The translations under genes and the position numbers were made by a program. From contig NC_135776.1 of the NCBI RefSeq assembly GCF_028453695.1, positions 13,586,663-13,650,662 of the forward strand: DNA of 64,000 nucleotides. The letters run 5' to 3'. This document shows, in pieces, positions 38,051 through 51,000 of this stretch. The first letter of the stretch is position 1. Every line of letters begins with the position of its first letter. Source of the DNA: Augochlora pura. Lineage: Eukaryota > Arthropoda > Insecta > Hymenoptera > Halictidae. Under the pieces are notes generated by a model. It did no database searches, had not been told where the DNA came from, and saw nothing but the letters and a program-made list of their open reading frames with translations.

Positions 38051-38261
38051 CGACTCAAAGAGAAATGTATACACGGTGGCGAACGAAATCGATGATCTTT
38101 AAACTGTGATAACTTCTTTCAAACTTGAAAGAGCGATTTGAATTCTTTTCACACGATAGATGACATTTTATTTTTATTTTATAGCATCTTCGATCAATTA
38201 AAAGTTATGCAAATATACATGCACTTTCAACCAAAAAACTTCGTAACTTTTCGAATAACAA

Positions 38262-39353
38262 TATATGGACCGTTTATTTTGAAATTGGTGTATGTCCATT
38301 TTTGAGAAAAAATGAGACATCACGTAATTCATGCTTCATTTAATGTAAATTTTTTGTGTATAACTAGTCCGTGCTTAATTTTTTTTAAAATTCCCATGTT
38401 TTGTACAATTTAGAATCGGTCGGTAAATGAAATTGCATTATCGTCGATTATGAAATTACACGTGGTGTAAGTCCAATTGACAGAGGTAGGTGGTTTAGCA
38501 GATGGTTACCGATCAATAGCCTGTTGTTTTACATTTGTTTTATATTTCATAACACAATGTAGAAATCAGGATAAATTCATTTTACATGAAATTAAACGAG
38601 AAAATTTCGTTTCAATCAAAAATCTTCAAAATGCGAATAAAGAACAGATGAGAAAAAATACTGATGGAGAACAGGTAAATTGGTTGTAAATATGTTGGAT
38701 GAGGTTTCTCAAAAGTTCACCATACACTATTTTATATAAAACATCGATGAAGGACAAAGAAGTTAAAACTATAAAGTTATTACCTACACGTCCTGGAAGA
38801 TCGCTAAAATTTGAAGAAATCGCCCTGGCGCCTTTGTACCAAGATGGCTAGCCCTATTAATTATGAAAAATATAAAGACATCAAGCAGTTATTACCTTAT
38901 ATACCTCGGGTGCATCGTGCATATTTCGAAACACTGCCACATAAAGAGCATAAGTAAATACTATCAATATCTTGTAATTTTGACAATGTCATTATCGTCT
39001 GAAATTAAAAATACTACTTCTATTGTATGTCGTGTAATTATTTGTAAACAAAATTGGATCAATATGAAGTATATTTTAAAGGATATTTGATTTTTCAAAA
39101 TTGAAATTAAACGATTTTTACAATTGTTTAATATTGAAAATGGTGTAAGTTCATTTGTAGCCCGTAAGTATACATCAGTTTAGTAAAATATGCCTAAAAC
39201 AAAACCGAATTAAACATTGATAAAACAGTAGAAACATTGCCATACTTCATATGATTTACCAAAATTTTTTAATTAACATATAAGGCAATCTTTAATTTTC
39301 TCGAAACAAGAGAATATGAACTTGCACCACTTCTAAAATAAACGGTCCATATA
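38262..39353 (+). mobile_element. 1.09-kb inverted-repeat DNA transposon, decayed
   Basis: The left end starts TATATGGACCGTTTATTTT and the right end is its inverted copy; similarity continues to about 40 bases per side (GGTGTATGTCCAT against GGTGCAAGTTCAT). The outer TA on each side could be a Tc1/mariner-style TA target duplication. The word TGGTGYAAGTYCA occurs in both termini and twice more inside (38463-38475, 39141-39153). A broken protein-coding region fills 38471-38957. This is an element with its own passenger or transposase-related gene remnant. The superfamily is not certain. Confidence 0.7.
38471..38957 (+). pseudogene. Broken ORF inside the 38.3-39.4-kb transposon
   Basis: One frame runs from just after a stop at 38468-38470 through about 72 codons to TAA (38687-38689). 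It resumes in the same frame as ICWMRFLKSSPYTILYKTS and reaches a run of about 19 coding-like codons (PTRPGRSLKFEEIALAPLYQ) before TAG at 38849. A +1 shift then opens a frame with KYKDIKQLLPYIPRVHRAYF, ending at TAA 38955-38957. Continuity across one nonsense codon and one frameshift shows a once-coding sequence of at least about 160 residues. The tail pattern (a tyrosine/lysine helix, LLPYIP-x-VH-x-x-(F/Y)) reminds me of C-termini of lineage-expanded, uncharacterised insect proteins that I associate with mobile elements. I cannot name the family or assign an activity; no DDE triad is visible. Confidence 0.5.
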
Positions 39354-42300
39354 AAGATATGAAATAATCTTTTGTAATAAATGAAAAGTTTAGTCAAAGC
39401 AGTGCTCCATAGGATTCGATGCACTTTTATGGCGCTCCTAGCCAGCAGATTTATTACTAAAAATTGCGAATCCGTTAACAGTTCGTTTCGTCTACATTTT
39501 TAGCGTGTAAAAAGAATATTGTCAAAGGTCACTCGTGTCCCCATCGTTCACGTTAATTATAGATTCGCATGACGTTTTCATATCTGCTCGTCGCAGATAA
39601 ACAACAACCCGGTACATTTATCATACACCGCTGCTGAATTTATCACGCGTTTTCATTAATTATCCAGCAACAGAAATTCTTTCGGAGCACATTCGTGCTG
39701 TTCTTATCTTAATTACAAGGTGTAAGATTTATTGTGGAGGAGGGAAACAGATCGCCTGTGTGTAGATCCCGGCGGAAATAGCCATCGAGAGCTACCACTG
39801 ACACTTGATAAGGAACCTTTTCCTAGGCTAGGAAAACACTGAAATTTTCATTCCCCATCCCACGTAACGGAAAAAACAATACATTTTATAGGCTTGATAA
39901 CCTACATCTATGCTGAACATTTAATTAACGTTGGTTAATATTGTTAGGAGCTGATTTAAAGTTCGCGAAAATTACAGTGGCCAAAACCAATAGAAAAATA
40001 TCTAGGAGAAATCTATATACCAAACAATGCCCATAATTATTATACTTGATTTGTTTAAGGATCGTTGGATCGTTGATATCAGTGCTCGAACGAATTCAGA
40101 ACGCAACGACGAACAAAATCGAATGGTTTCAGGTTACTGTCCTCCAATTTGGTCGCACGGTGGATGCTCATGCAACAAGGAGAAAGCACGTGGCATACAG
40201 GGCGCACCTGCTGTACGTTCGCCACATCAGCCATTAGGGAATGAACGTAGACGGTATGCGCGTCCTGTATGCCATATTATCGCGCGTACCGGGCCTGCCA
40301 ATAACAGCCGTCTATAAATGGCCTATCCTTTCGTAATAACGGTCGCGCAGTAATTCCAAAACTTATTGCGATGATACGACCGCGAGAATCTCGATGTCAC
40401 AGGGGAGAGGTCCAGGGTATGCCGGCGATGAAAGGGTGCCGGCGAGGGGTGGATGGATAGCTCGACGCCCAAGAATTCCCGAATAAATTTCCGAGAGCTT
40501 AAGACGAGATAAGAAAAACATCTCGGAGAGAACACACGGTAATGTCTCTGAAGAAATTGATGCGTACGGGCCATAAGGGTGGACACCGCCCCGAGGCGTC
40601 GAGGGATGTGCGTTGGGAATTTCTTATAGGTTTGGGCGGTTTTTCTATAGTATGGGAAGTTTTAATTAACGCAAAAATAGGTCCAGTCATTAGGCTTCGT
40701 AATTAACGCTTTGAGCGAAGCGTAGGTTCAGTTAATGTGTTCTGTAAATTCGAGGGAGAAATAGATTCAGTTACTATGCCCAGTAATCGACGCTTCGAGC
40801 GAACTGAGAATTCACGCACGAAAACTCAACTAAACAATCATTGCTTTGTTATTACGTAATCGAAGTACATTTCAGGAATAAAGCTAACATTGTGGTATCT
40901 TACCTGGAACGATTTATTATTAATTATATATTAATTAATCTGTTTATTCGTTCATTAGTTTCTCAAGACTTTTCATAAGCTTTGCCGAAAACTTTGTGGA
41001 GAATAAAAATAAGTTTTGTGATGTATCAAGAACTACCCATGTTCGTGTGTTTAACATTAACAAATAAGTAATTCATTGAATTTAAATGTAGTAACAATAA
41101 ATACGTCTTGATCGATGAATATAAAGTGTATTATATTTGAAAATATAGTGGTGGCACAGTAATTGAGCGGCCCACGGTAACTGAAACAGAATAGCACTGA
41201 CTCGAGGAATGGTGAAGAGATACGTGTAAAAGAAAAATGATAAGAAGAATGGATACATATGAATGGATCCAAATGCCGTATGCAGGACGATGCTGGGACG
41301 TACACATGTATACATAAATCTCTTGAGATTTGCTGAATAAATGACGAAAGAACATATGTGCCTACAAGTTCGGGTGAATGAGATACGTGAATTGATCAGG
41401 AATGAATAAATAAACTTTCGCGGGAAAATGAAATGGAATGGAAAGTGGCGAGAGAGATTCCGACTATATTTTAACATGACATAGCGAGGAAAAAGCGAGG
41501 GTGTGCAGGTGAGGTTAGGTCAAAGAGTTTTAAAATAAAACGTCCAAGTAAACGTAATGGAAAAGCTACTCGCTGCAGGAAACCTTTGAGCAAGGAAATG
41601 TGCGTTCACAGCTTTATACTTGTATTGTGTAAACATCATCTGATGTTTTAATTTCACAGCTAATTTGCTACGGAAATAAATTTACAGAATTTTCCGTTTT
41701 TAATTGTAATTGGAACACCGTGTGATTGAAATACTTTCGTTCATACGGTGGATTCTCGAATACAATGCAGTGTGAAAACATGGATTATTTGACTTGTACC
41801 GGCAACAATAAGCGCAGCAAGACCGATTTAATTTCACAGAGTAACGTAGATGGTCCTATTAAAAAATACGCTTCATTTCTTGCCATTGTAAAGCGAATCT
41901 AAACGATATTTCGCCTCGGGAATGAGTTTCGAATTTACTTTCATTATTACATTCGCTAATATTAGAAATATCGAACTTCCAATTAAACGTCGTGCTCATG
42001 TAAAATATTTCTCGACTAATTGTACTCGTAGCTTTCTATTATGCATTTTTTATGTGTTTAGCTTCGTTAGTTTTTTAATTTCACTCGTTACGTTCCAGAA
42101 AAATTACGCAATCGTTTAAGATCACTTCATCATACTGGTACGTCAAACTATCCACTTTTTAAAGTCTTCATTCGTTTCCCAATTTTAAATTATTATTTAT
42201 ATGATACCCCACAACTAGACGACTTGACTAGTCCACTAGACAATGATTAAAATGCTTCTTCTTAATATTGCTATCACTCCGAATGCCAAGAAAAGTAAAG

Positions 42301-43613
42301 AACTCACTTTTTAACATTTTTATTTTATTATTTCTTTTTTATACCCTGAAATTCTCTAAACGTCAACTGCGATAAAATGTAAGCAAGAAAAAGAAATACA
42401 TTGTTTATAAATTAAGAGACTCGATAGTACACAACGATTACTACCTCAGATAATGAAAATTCCTACCCTTAACTAAATTATCAGTCGATAAATAAAAACT
42501 ATTTTATATTCGTTTCTAACAATCTACACCGTTCGACTCAATCCGAATGTTGCACTGAACAAAAACTGTAACGAAGCAGCCGGACAAAGCGATTGTCTAC
42601 GAACAACTGGCTTCGTACAAACGTTTGCACATATTTGTGCCAAGCGAGCCAATTTCACCTGGTCGAAATTAATTCAAGGCTCTTGAACATTTGAGTACCA
42701 CAATTATATTCACATCACCTTCCAATTTCGGTGCTCTCGAGGCTGGTCCAAACGAACTTCCACTCATGACATCGTGTTCTGCAGAGTCAGCGCGGCTACA
42801 CGGGCCTGGTCAGTTTGCCCGCCCAAAGGAGACAAAAGCACATAAGCCTTAATTGGTCCGTGTGTGCTATGAACAAATAGTACCGCTCCGTAAACGGGGC
42901 GTTCAACGACGATAGCCGTGTAATCATCCCTATATATCTGTCGACACGCGTTACTGATCTCGTATTTCCTGCTGCCTATACGGAATCAAAGGAATGTAAT
43001 CGAGAGGGATAGCCAGGACAGCAAGTCCCTATCGTTCATCCGTTAACGTATAAGCTCCAAATTGGGCCTAGTGTTCCCTGATATGTGAATTTCATTTCGC
43101 AGATCAATTCGCCGCTTCGCAATTATTAATAAATCAACTAGGAAGAACAAGGTAATTAAAGTAGTGAAATAGTATTACATTCATTTCTCATTCTCTCAGC
43201 TTATTTAATTTTGGATATGGTAAACGTAATAATAGTATAATGGATATACTTATTAATTCATTAAATTCATTAGCGTAAAATACACTGTATGAAAAACATA
43301 CTTATACTTCTTCTTATATATTTTCTTTAGAAAATATGCTGTAAAGATCATTGCATTCTATCTCGTCATTTTCATTTGTCATTTTTAATAACATGTATAG
43401 AATAATATAGTACAATATATTACAATATATGATATAATATATAGTATGATATAACATATGCGTAACATAAATTTTGAATAATTCTTGCAGGAATTGCATG
43501 TTTGCTTTCGATGGAATATTTCTAACCGCCATGCGAACACAGTTAATTAGGTACTGTTAGCATGTAGTATCAATCATCCCCTATCCACCTAAGGCTAGTG
43601 CAAGCGCCTGGGG
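39354..43613. other. Non-coding DNA
   Basis: No gene is seen. The section 40200-40620 is GC-richer with overlapping frames on both strands and no domain. The three minus frames at 41057-41477 overlap in different registers. AT repeats occupy 43395-43465. Confidence 0.5.
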
Positions 43614-43631
43614 TACGCAAATATGCGTACA
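43614..43631. repeat. GTACGCA/TGCGTAC palindrome
   Basis: Seven-base arms GTACGCA and TGCGTAC flank AATA. The CpG-AT-CpG design matches the central palindromes of the TTAA elements, but no element ends are identifiable here. Confidence 0.5.
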
Positions 43632-46433
43632 GCTTGTGAATATGTATATTTCAATTCATACATTTTTCTCCCGTTGTTAAAGTTGAACGTACACTTCCAC
43701 CGCTATATTATTTACAGCGCTGCTGTGCTAATAGACAAGACGCCCTTACATGGGTTCAAGGATTTCCTCTAGAACTCCTATCTGATCGGATTGAACCAAT
43801 CTATATCAAGGAGGTTCGATGATCAATGCTGCTTCAGTAGCTACGTCGTGTCTGGTCGTCTACCTGTCCCGGTTGAAGCAGGTAGGTGATTATGGTTGAA
43901 CATAATTTAGTAATTATTGTATTATGGGCTCTCCGAAATCGACGAGTTCTATGGCGTGTGCGTCGTCATTGTATCAAGAAGAAAATTATGTTCTTTTTTT
44001 CACCCTTTGTATTCTTTGCTCACTTAGCGTCCCAATTAATAGAATGCCTTTCAGTTTGTTGAAGCGGAATTTCATATTGTTCCGTGTTTAATACGACGAC
44101 GTTCGACGCGAAGATTTCGGCGGCACGTAAATGTCGGCCATTCCGTTTTATAGAAGGCTTCAAGGTAGCATAAACACAGGTCCATCTAACTTTTCGGAGC
44201 TTCGTGATTATACGATCCATCATAAAACGGAATGATTTGACATTTTGCACCCCCGAATTCGTTGCACTCGACGTTATCGTGCTATGAATAAGCAAGAGAG
44301 AATTCTCTTTAAGACATGGAATTGATTTTCAGCTATTTCTCGTCGGTCCACTCACAGGTGGTGTATCTCTTAACGGGATAATTTCTTTTTTAAAGAATTC
44401 TACGTTGCTTCTTGTACATACTAAAATTTTCTTTGTAATTTAAAAGCTGTTTTACCTTGGTATATTAAACTAAATAGCGTCGTTGGAAAATAGACTGCAT
44501 AGAAATGAGAAGTAAAAATTAAATCCGCTAGACTTCAATTATAAATTAATAACAAAAATTTGTACAAGTAAATCAGTAATAGCTAGCCTACTTTCACCTC
44601 CTTTTAACGCTGTAAAGTTCTTCCATAAAACATCAGAGATTTTAAATGCTATTAAATAGGAGAAACTCGATAATTCGATTCATCAGTGAAACTACCCCTT
44701 CAGATATTTTGAACATGGCACAGTATAGTTTTTCTTGAAAAATATTTTCGTCTCCTCATAGTACTATGAACACGTTATTCGATATTTCAAAAGACGATAT
44801 ATCCATAAAGAATACGTGTAACAATATCATACATATGTATTCAGCGAATATAACAGTAACAAATGATCGTCCCCACCTTTTATTTAACGAAGTTTAGTAT
44901 TAGATGATTGAGTACGAAATGCATAGATTCTATAGTAAAATTATAAAGTATGCATTTCATACTTAATGAGATGATATTTACAGAAGATATACACACGAAT
45001 ACGTCTGATTTATCGAACGGAAATGATTGTCAGCGACCACAAAACTGATTATTACGGATTACTTTCTGCATTAGTAAACAGATTATTTTAACACAACCTC
45101 AAACAATGGGAACTCATAAGCGATACTGACAACGAGCACGATAGCATAACGGCACTCTGATAGCCAATACTTTATGCATTGATCTACGACCGCAGCTTCA
45201 ACGAACGTCGATAAATAATAATGGGTACTCCCGTGCTATCCATAAATTCTAGTGCCTTGAATTACGCGGACCAGTGTATCACGATGTTGTCGGACCCGAC
45301 AATAAAGGCTTTTATAAGAAGCTTCTGCCGCCATGCGTTCAACGATTATTATATGCATGTAGAACGAACGGAGGTTTAGCGAATCATAGTAAAAAACTTA
45401 GCGAACAATTCTGTTAATTCGATGTACGTCAGCCTCGACGGATTTCCGAATTAAACAGATTGTACGCACAGCTGTGCGAATCGTGCTTACAATTTTCAGT
45501 AAGTCGAAAAGCTTGGGCACGTTTGAAGGAGGTAAAACAGTTTTTAAATATTTAAGGAAAAGGACGAAGTGCTTGAAATTTGTTTTCACTGTTATGAAAT
45601 CCTTTGAACGACGAAATGAGTTTTTGGTTCACGTATTTTTCTCTAAAATATTCGCATAGAAAGTTCGCTAAATGTGGTATGTATTAATTTAAAAATTGCA
45701 GTCTTTTATGTCGACCTAAAGTCTAACTAACAATGGTGAGAGTTGATTATTGATTCTGTTTTGAAATTTATATAATTCTTTCGCCGATATATAAAGTAAC
45801 AAATTAATTTTCTAATTAAATTACTGTTTGCACACGTGAGACGAGGAAAAGAAAAATAGATATAGATTCTTCAAAAAATCGTTGCTTCCCTCAAAATCTA
45901 CTTTTATTCTGTTAGTTATTTTGCTGTAAGAAATTACCGAGATATTTTCGCAATATGTGACTGTGTGCAAAGAAATGTCTTACCGTTTCAAGCGAACGCT
46001 GCAAACAGAAAAAGAAATTGATGTACGGAAACAATGTAAAATATATAAAATCACTCGAAAAAAATCCTCTCCAGTTTCGCGGACAGCGACGCGCAACATG
46101 CTATTTTTTTCGAGGCAGAATGACTTTTGGACGGTTTGCCTCTGCTATAGCAGGATGGCAATGTGTCCGCCTCACTCTAAATTCACACCTAGCCCTGCAA
46201 TCGAAAATGTCACCCTTCGGCGCGCCACTGCTGTTGATGTTCGCTCTTTGCAACGGCAGGAGTGAGCAACACGTTGGGCGTTCCTGTTCTAGAAGTTATT
46301 TGCTTCTCGATTTACTACTACATGAAATGCTGAAAAATCTGTGCGCACTAATTTACTAAAACTATACACATTGGCCCGCTGAAGGGTAATTTCGTTTCTT
46401 TACCAACCAACTTCGCCGGATTTCTTTTTTCTA
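43632..46433. other. Non-coding DNA
   Basis: No gene is seen. A perfect 12-bp inverted repeat ATTCCGTTTTAT/ATAAAACGGAAT lies at 44140-44151 and 44222-44233; its flanks do not extend the stem. Two overlapping frames of 102 and 113 codons (45957-46265, 46018-46359) are in different registers and unrecognised. Confidence 0.5.
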
Positions 46434-46506
46434 TACAGGGTGTTCAAAAACTGAGAGGAACTGAATGGTTCCCGAAGACATTTAAAAGAATGCAGGACAC
46501 CCTATA
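46434..46506. mobile_element. 73-bp TACAGGGTGT inverted-repeat element
   Basis: It begins TACAGGGTGTTC and ends GGACACCCTATA, giving about 12-bp imperfect terminal inverted repeats. TACAGGGTGTCC-type ends are widespread in insect genomes as ends of small non-autonomous elements. The unit is too short to encode anything. It may be an internally deleted element. Confidence 0.5.
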
Positions 46507-47672
46507 TTTTATCACTCGATATATCATTGTATATTTGTAATAAATTCTGTTTGATTAGCTTTTCAAGTGTCTCGTCAAATATAGAAATGAATAAAATTAA
46601 ATTCAGATTAAAATAATAATTAATAATAGGCATTTTACTCTATTGAATGTAAATTACAAAGCATTGCTATATGGAATCGATTAGTTCTTCAATATTCGTA
46701 CACCGTGAAAATCATAATAGAACTAGGAAATTGTAATGTTGATTGGCGTAGAAATTTCACCATTCGGGCTTGATATAAAACAGGGAGATCTCCCCACTCG
46801 GTTGACTAAGTGTTAAATATTCCGACTTCGTATAATATCTTCTGAATACATACTTCGCGGCACATGCACGGCCTGTTCTTATATCAACAGCGTCCTGTAT
46901 TTGCCTCCGTTATAGAATTTTTATGAACTGTAACAGTTCAGGATGTATTGGTGATAAATCTGATGTCATCCCGAAAGTGGAAGGGGCAAGGAATTACCTA
47001 TCAGTGCCGTATCAATGACTATGATTGATTGACAGCTATTTAAAAACTCGTTTATGCGCTGTCGATCATATAGCATGGTCTGCGAATTCTTAGACTGCGA
47101 GGATTTTATTCAACAAAATGAAAGGTAAACACGGATAATAGTGAAAACAATTTCGAGCACTAAATAATATTTTAAGATTAACATCAACGAAATTTCATCT
47201 ATATCTCTACGATTAAAAGTTGATTGAAAATGAAACAATAATTACACAGTACTCTGCGTTTAAAAATTGCTTTCATACGTCACAATTGTGGGCCAGAAAA
47301 ATGGTAATTAAACGAGATATTTTTTTATTCATTTATGAATCTGCTCGCATGAATGCGTGCACGGCATATAATATGTATTATTATTGTTAAATTCTATTGT
47401 GAATGCATGTATCTCGATGACATCAAATTGTCTAGTTCAAGCATTTCGATCCCTTAAAGAGGTAAAAGTTTACGCAAAAAAAATTGAAGAATAAACGTTT
47501 ATTAAAATATCAATTTTTGAAAACACTTATAGGAATTTTTAGCAATCGAAGCGGATCCTAATTAACAACGAAGTAATAAGAAAGCAAGCAGTCAGACTGC
47601 CACGACTAGTTATAAAATCACAGGGCGGACGTATCGATGAAAAAAAGACACAATTATTTTTGATTACTATCG
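46507..47672. other. AT-rich non-coding DNA
   Basis: No gene, repeat or RNA is recognised. Confidence 0.6.
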
Positions 47673-48083
47673 ATGAGTTATCTGATTGAAAATAACACCG
47701 CGGTACAGCCAAACCAATCACCTAATGCTTCAAAAATCCCAAAAGACTTTCGACAGTCGCGGAACAAGTCGAGCGCCACTTTCTCCCATCCGTCCAGCAC
47801 CGTGAACATAAATCTGCGGAATCTGGTAAACGTTAACGAAAATGTAAATGAAAAGCTTAATTCGTGTGACCGAGTATTTTCTGGCAGCGATGTGCAAGTG
47901 TCGATATCGACGAACGAAATCGCCAATTCGTGGAACAGGAACGTATCAACGCGGGTATCGACGCGACTGCGCACCACCCGCCTCGCATACGTCAGAGAAA
48001 TGCAAGCGGCCGCGCGTACGCTGGTATTACTACTTATGTTCCCGGTACTGCATGCAGTCGTCATTATTCGCGTGCCTGGCTAA
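47673..48083 (+). CDS. Candidate small protein with C-terminal hydrophobic segment
   Basis: This is a complete 136-codon frame from ATG to TAA, with an in-frame stop 12 bases upstream of the ATG. The predicted product has a polar Asn/Ser-rich N-terminal half with NNT, NQS, NAS and NKS sequons in the first 35 residues. A basic, Thr/Arg-rich segment follows at about residues 92-110. The end is a hydrophobic run, ARTLVLLLMFPVLHAVVII, close to the C-terminus, which could be a tail anchor. Codon choice favours G or C at third positions more than nearby random frames. Against it, a 128-codon frame lies antisense over the same bases, the sequence is locally CpG-rich and stop-poor, the start context is not a good insect Kozak, and I recognise no homologue. 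It could equally be one exon or a chance frame. Confidence 0.22.
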   Translation: MSYLIENNTAVQPNQSPNASKIPKDFRQSRNKSSATFSHPSSTVNINLRNLVNVNENVNEKLNSCDRVFSGSDVQVSISTNEIANSWNRNVSTRVSTRLRTTRLAYVREMQAAARTLVLLLMFPVLHAVVIIRVPG

Positions 48084-51000
48084 CGAATATTGAAGTCTAA
48101 TCGAAGAACGATCTTGTTAGAAATCGGGAAAGCATGGGCCGCGATACGATCGCGGACGTAAATTGACGGTCACTCGGCTCGGCTCGCTATGATCAACGCG
48201 AGTACAAGTTGTCGATGAAAATTGGATTTGCGTGTTGCGGACTTCGATCAGATATAACTCCTACTAGGAGGCAATGTCTAAATTAGCGAGCATAACCAGA
48301 AATATCGTCGAAGGCCTCGAGGCCAGACAATTTATCACGATTGCTTCGTACTGGGAAAACCTGAAATTGTGGATCATGAGTCGATGAAGTAATTTACATG
48401 ATAAGTGCATCGAAACAACTGCAAACGGCATACTTAAATAGCGTCTTTCTCGTTATCGGTTTGCCACGAGGGATTAGAATTTAACAATTATTTGAACAAT
48501 TTCAAACGCGCATTTATTATTGCAGCTACTAATAAAATAATAAAATATAAGACAGAGTTCAGAGAACTACGCGATTAAAATCAATTTTTGCTTTCAATTA
48601 GAATTAATCAATTACGTAAAAAGCATTGGAAGAATTTGATAATATTTAGTAGCATAATATTAAAATTATGCATTGGACAAGGTTTGCGATAAGCTATAAA
48701 ACGCAGCATTTACTTGAGCGCAAAATTCTATAGCAATCTCTGTAACATCTCTTTGATGGTGGCGGGATCTCTTGAAGTCTCGGCCTTATGAGACTGTCGT
48801 TGCTCAAGGTATAATGCTTTAGCCATCATTCACGTTACAGAAGATCAGGAGGCGAGCGTGGCTGATGAAAAAGTGTATTCCCTAGTAGATTGATATTAGA
48901 AAAGAAAATAGAGGCACAAGTTGCAGCTTGTTTTTCTTTCAGAATGAATAAATTGGAAATATTAAAAAAGAGAATTTGGCCGTCGTGTTCAGTGGAAACG
49001 ATAAGACATCCAAATAACGACGTTAAAAGTATCAAATATTATTGATACAACCAAATACGAATACGGTTAAGAAAAAAAGACATTCCTTTGTTCAACGATA
49101 ATAATTTAGTTAAAAAGTGAGACTCGTGACACTCGGGAAATGCAAGGACTGTTTTAAAAATGCGTAGATAAGTGAAGCATGTAGTATAAAGGGTTTCGTG
49201 TAAGAGAACAAGGATTTTCTTTGTCATGGCAACGGAATTGCACCTTTTTGGCACAGAACGTATGTCTCCAAAAGCTTCCAACAAGCATCATTTAAGTTGC
49301 TAGTACCGCAGCCGCCGTATCGTTTACGAAATCTACAGTTTAAGAACATCCAATCTCGAAGAATAACAGAAGCCATTCCTTTGAACTCATTTCCCTTCAC
49401 GACGTAATTGGTCGTTGTATCATCTGGCTCGCGAAGAAGCTACGCAAAAAGAGAACGAGGATAAATGGCATAATGAAAATGCGGAAGTTTTGCGCATATT
49501 TATAAAACTAGCAACTTCGAGTCTCGGAACAAGTCGTAAATGTTTCTTCCTTTTTCTTCCGAATAGCCTTTTACTTAACGCGATTACGCGTCGCTGCTTG
49601 TTGTACGGAGCAGCATGTTTCCTTTTTACGTTTCAGATTTCTTTTTCTCTGCCCCCGCACCAAAGGTCACGACGGTATACACAAACAAATAAAGGAATTA
49701 ATAAATGAATAATCATTGTCATCGTCAGCTCTTTTGGAACGTCGGATGAATCGTGTGTCATGTAAATCTATGTAACAAGTTCTAATTGATTACTCTAATT
49801 AGAATATATTTCTTATTATTCTTATTCTAATAAGGTAATGAGCGAACATTATAGTGTCAATATACTGTTAACAATATGCATAGACATTATTAAACTAGTG
49901 TCTGGATAATTATTAAAATAAGAACATTACGCGTCAGGGCTCGGTCTATTTGGACCCTGAGTACAAATACTATTATTTGACTATCTACTTGATTGACTAT
50001 CTACTTGATTGACTATCGCATGTCGACCATATGCAAGTGTCGCATAAACGACATAAACGAAACTATCGTTCGTATTACCTTCTTGAATCCAGCCCCCTTT
50101 CTTTGGCCGGCGTTTCGCCCCAAGTTAAATACAGACTTTCCGTGCGTAGCTATCTTTTCTTCTCAAAGAGCTCCACGACTCGAAAAGACTCTTTCATTTT
50201 CCCAAGTATGCTCTAACGAAGCAAGTTCCTTTCAGAAAGCCATATGACAGGCGACACGCGACGATGTTCGAACTTTTAAGGCTAAAGGGGACTTGAAAAA
50301 TGATTCAAAAGCATCTTAAACGGCGCAGACGTAGGAAATTTCGGCGACGTTAGACGAACGCGACAAACAAGACATGAAGACGCTTTTTGCCGGTTCTAAT
50401 TGGCATCGAATCGCTTTTGAAAAATTTAATGAGAGTGGCCGAAGTACCGTGAGAAATGAACTTAATTGGCACTTTAGAAACGATCGGTGTTGTGAAGTAC
50501 CAGATGGTAAATCTACACAAGTGTATTTAACCCGATGATTTACAACACATAATGTATTTTACTAGCATTACTATTTACTAAAGATTATCTCGACCGTAAA
50601 TAAATACAGAAATGAATGAATTACGTTTCTAATGCGGTGATTGGATAAATGGAAATGGACGTGAAGTAATTCAAACCTGTCTATATTAGTTATTTAATAG
50701 TTCTATTTTCGAATGTCCATCACGTATCCACGCAACGTGCAGAAATAATTTACGCCAGAAATACTTTTTTGACTTTATGTGTTATGCATATGAATGCAAC
50801 GGATACGTGATCAGGGACGTAAAATGGTCAGATTTATTAGTCAAACAGCACGTTATCCGTGCACGCTTAAAACCAATGCCGTCAAAACAGAATCGTTAAA
50901 AAAGGAACCAACGCTGTCGTAATATTACAAGATAAACGATGCTAGAACGTGACTACGTATTTCGTGTTATACTTTCTGAATCGACGATTGCTTGAATTTC

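Noticed and set aside
37560..38074. Gene near 37.8-38.1 kb (93-codon minus frame)
   Set aside because: It starts next to a TTAA element end and reads polar low-information sequence with no recognisable family.
46018..46359. 113-codon frame overlapping a 102-codon frame
   Set aside because: The two frames compete over the same bases and neither has a domain, signal peptide or plausible splice context.
47678..48064. 128-codon antisense frame under the 136-codon ORF
   Set aside because: Its composition is less protein-like. It is probably a by-product of stop-poor sequence, though it also weakens the sense ORF.
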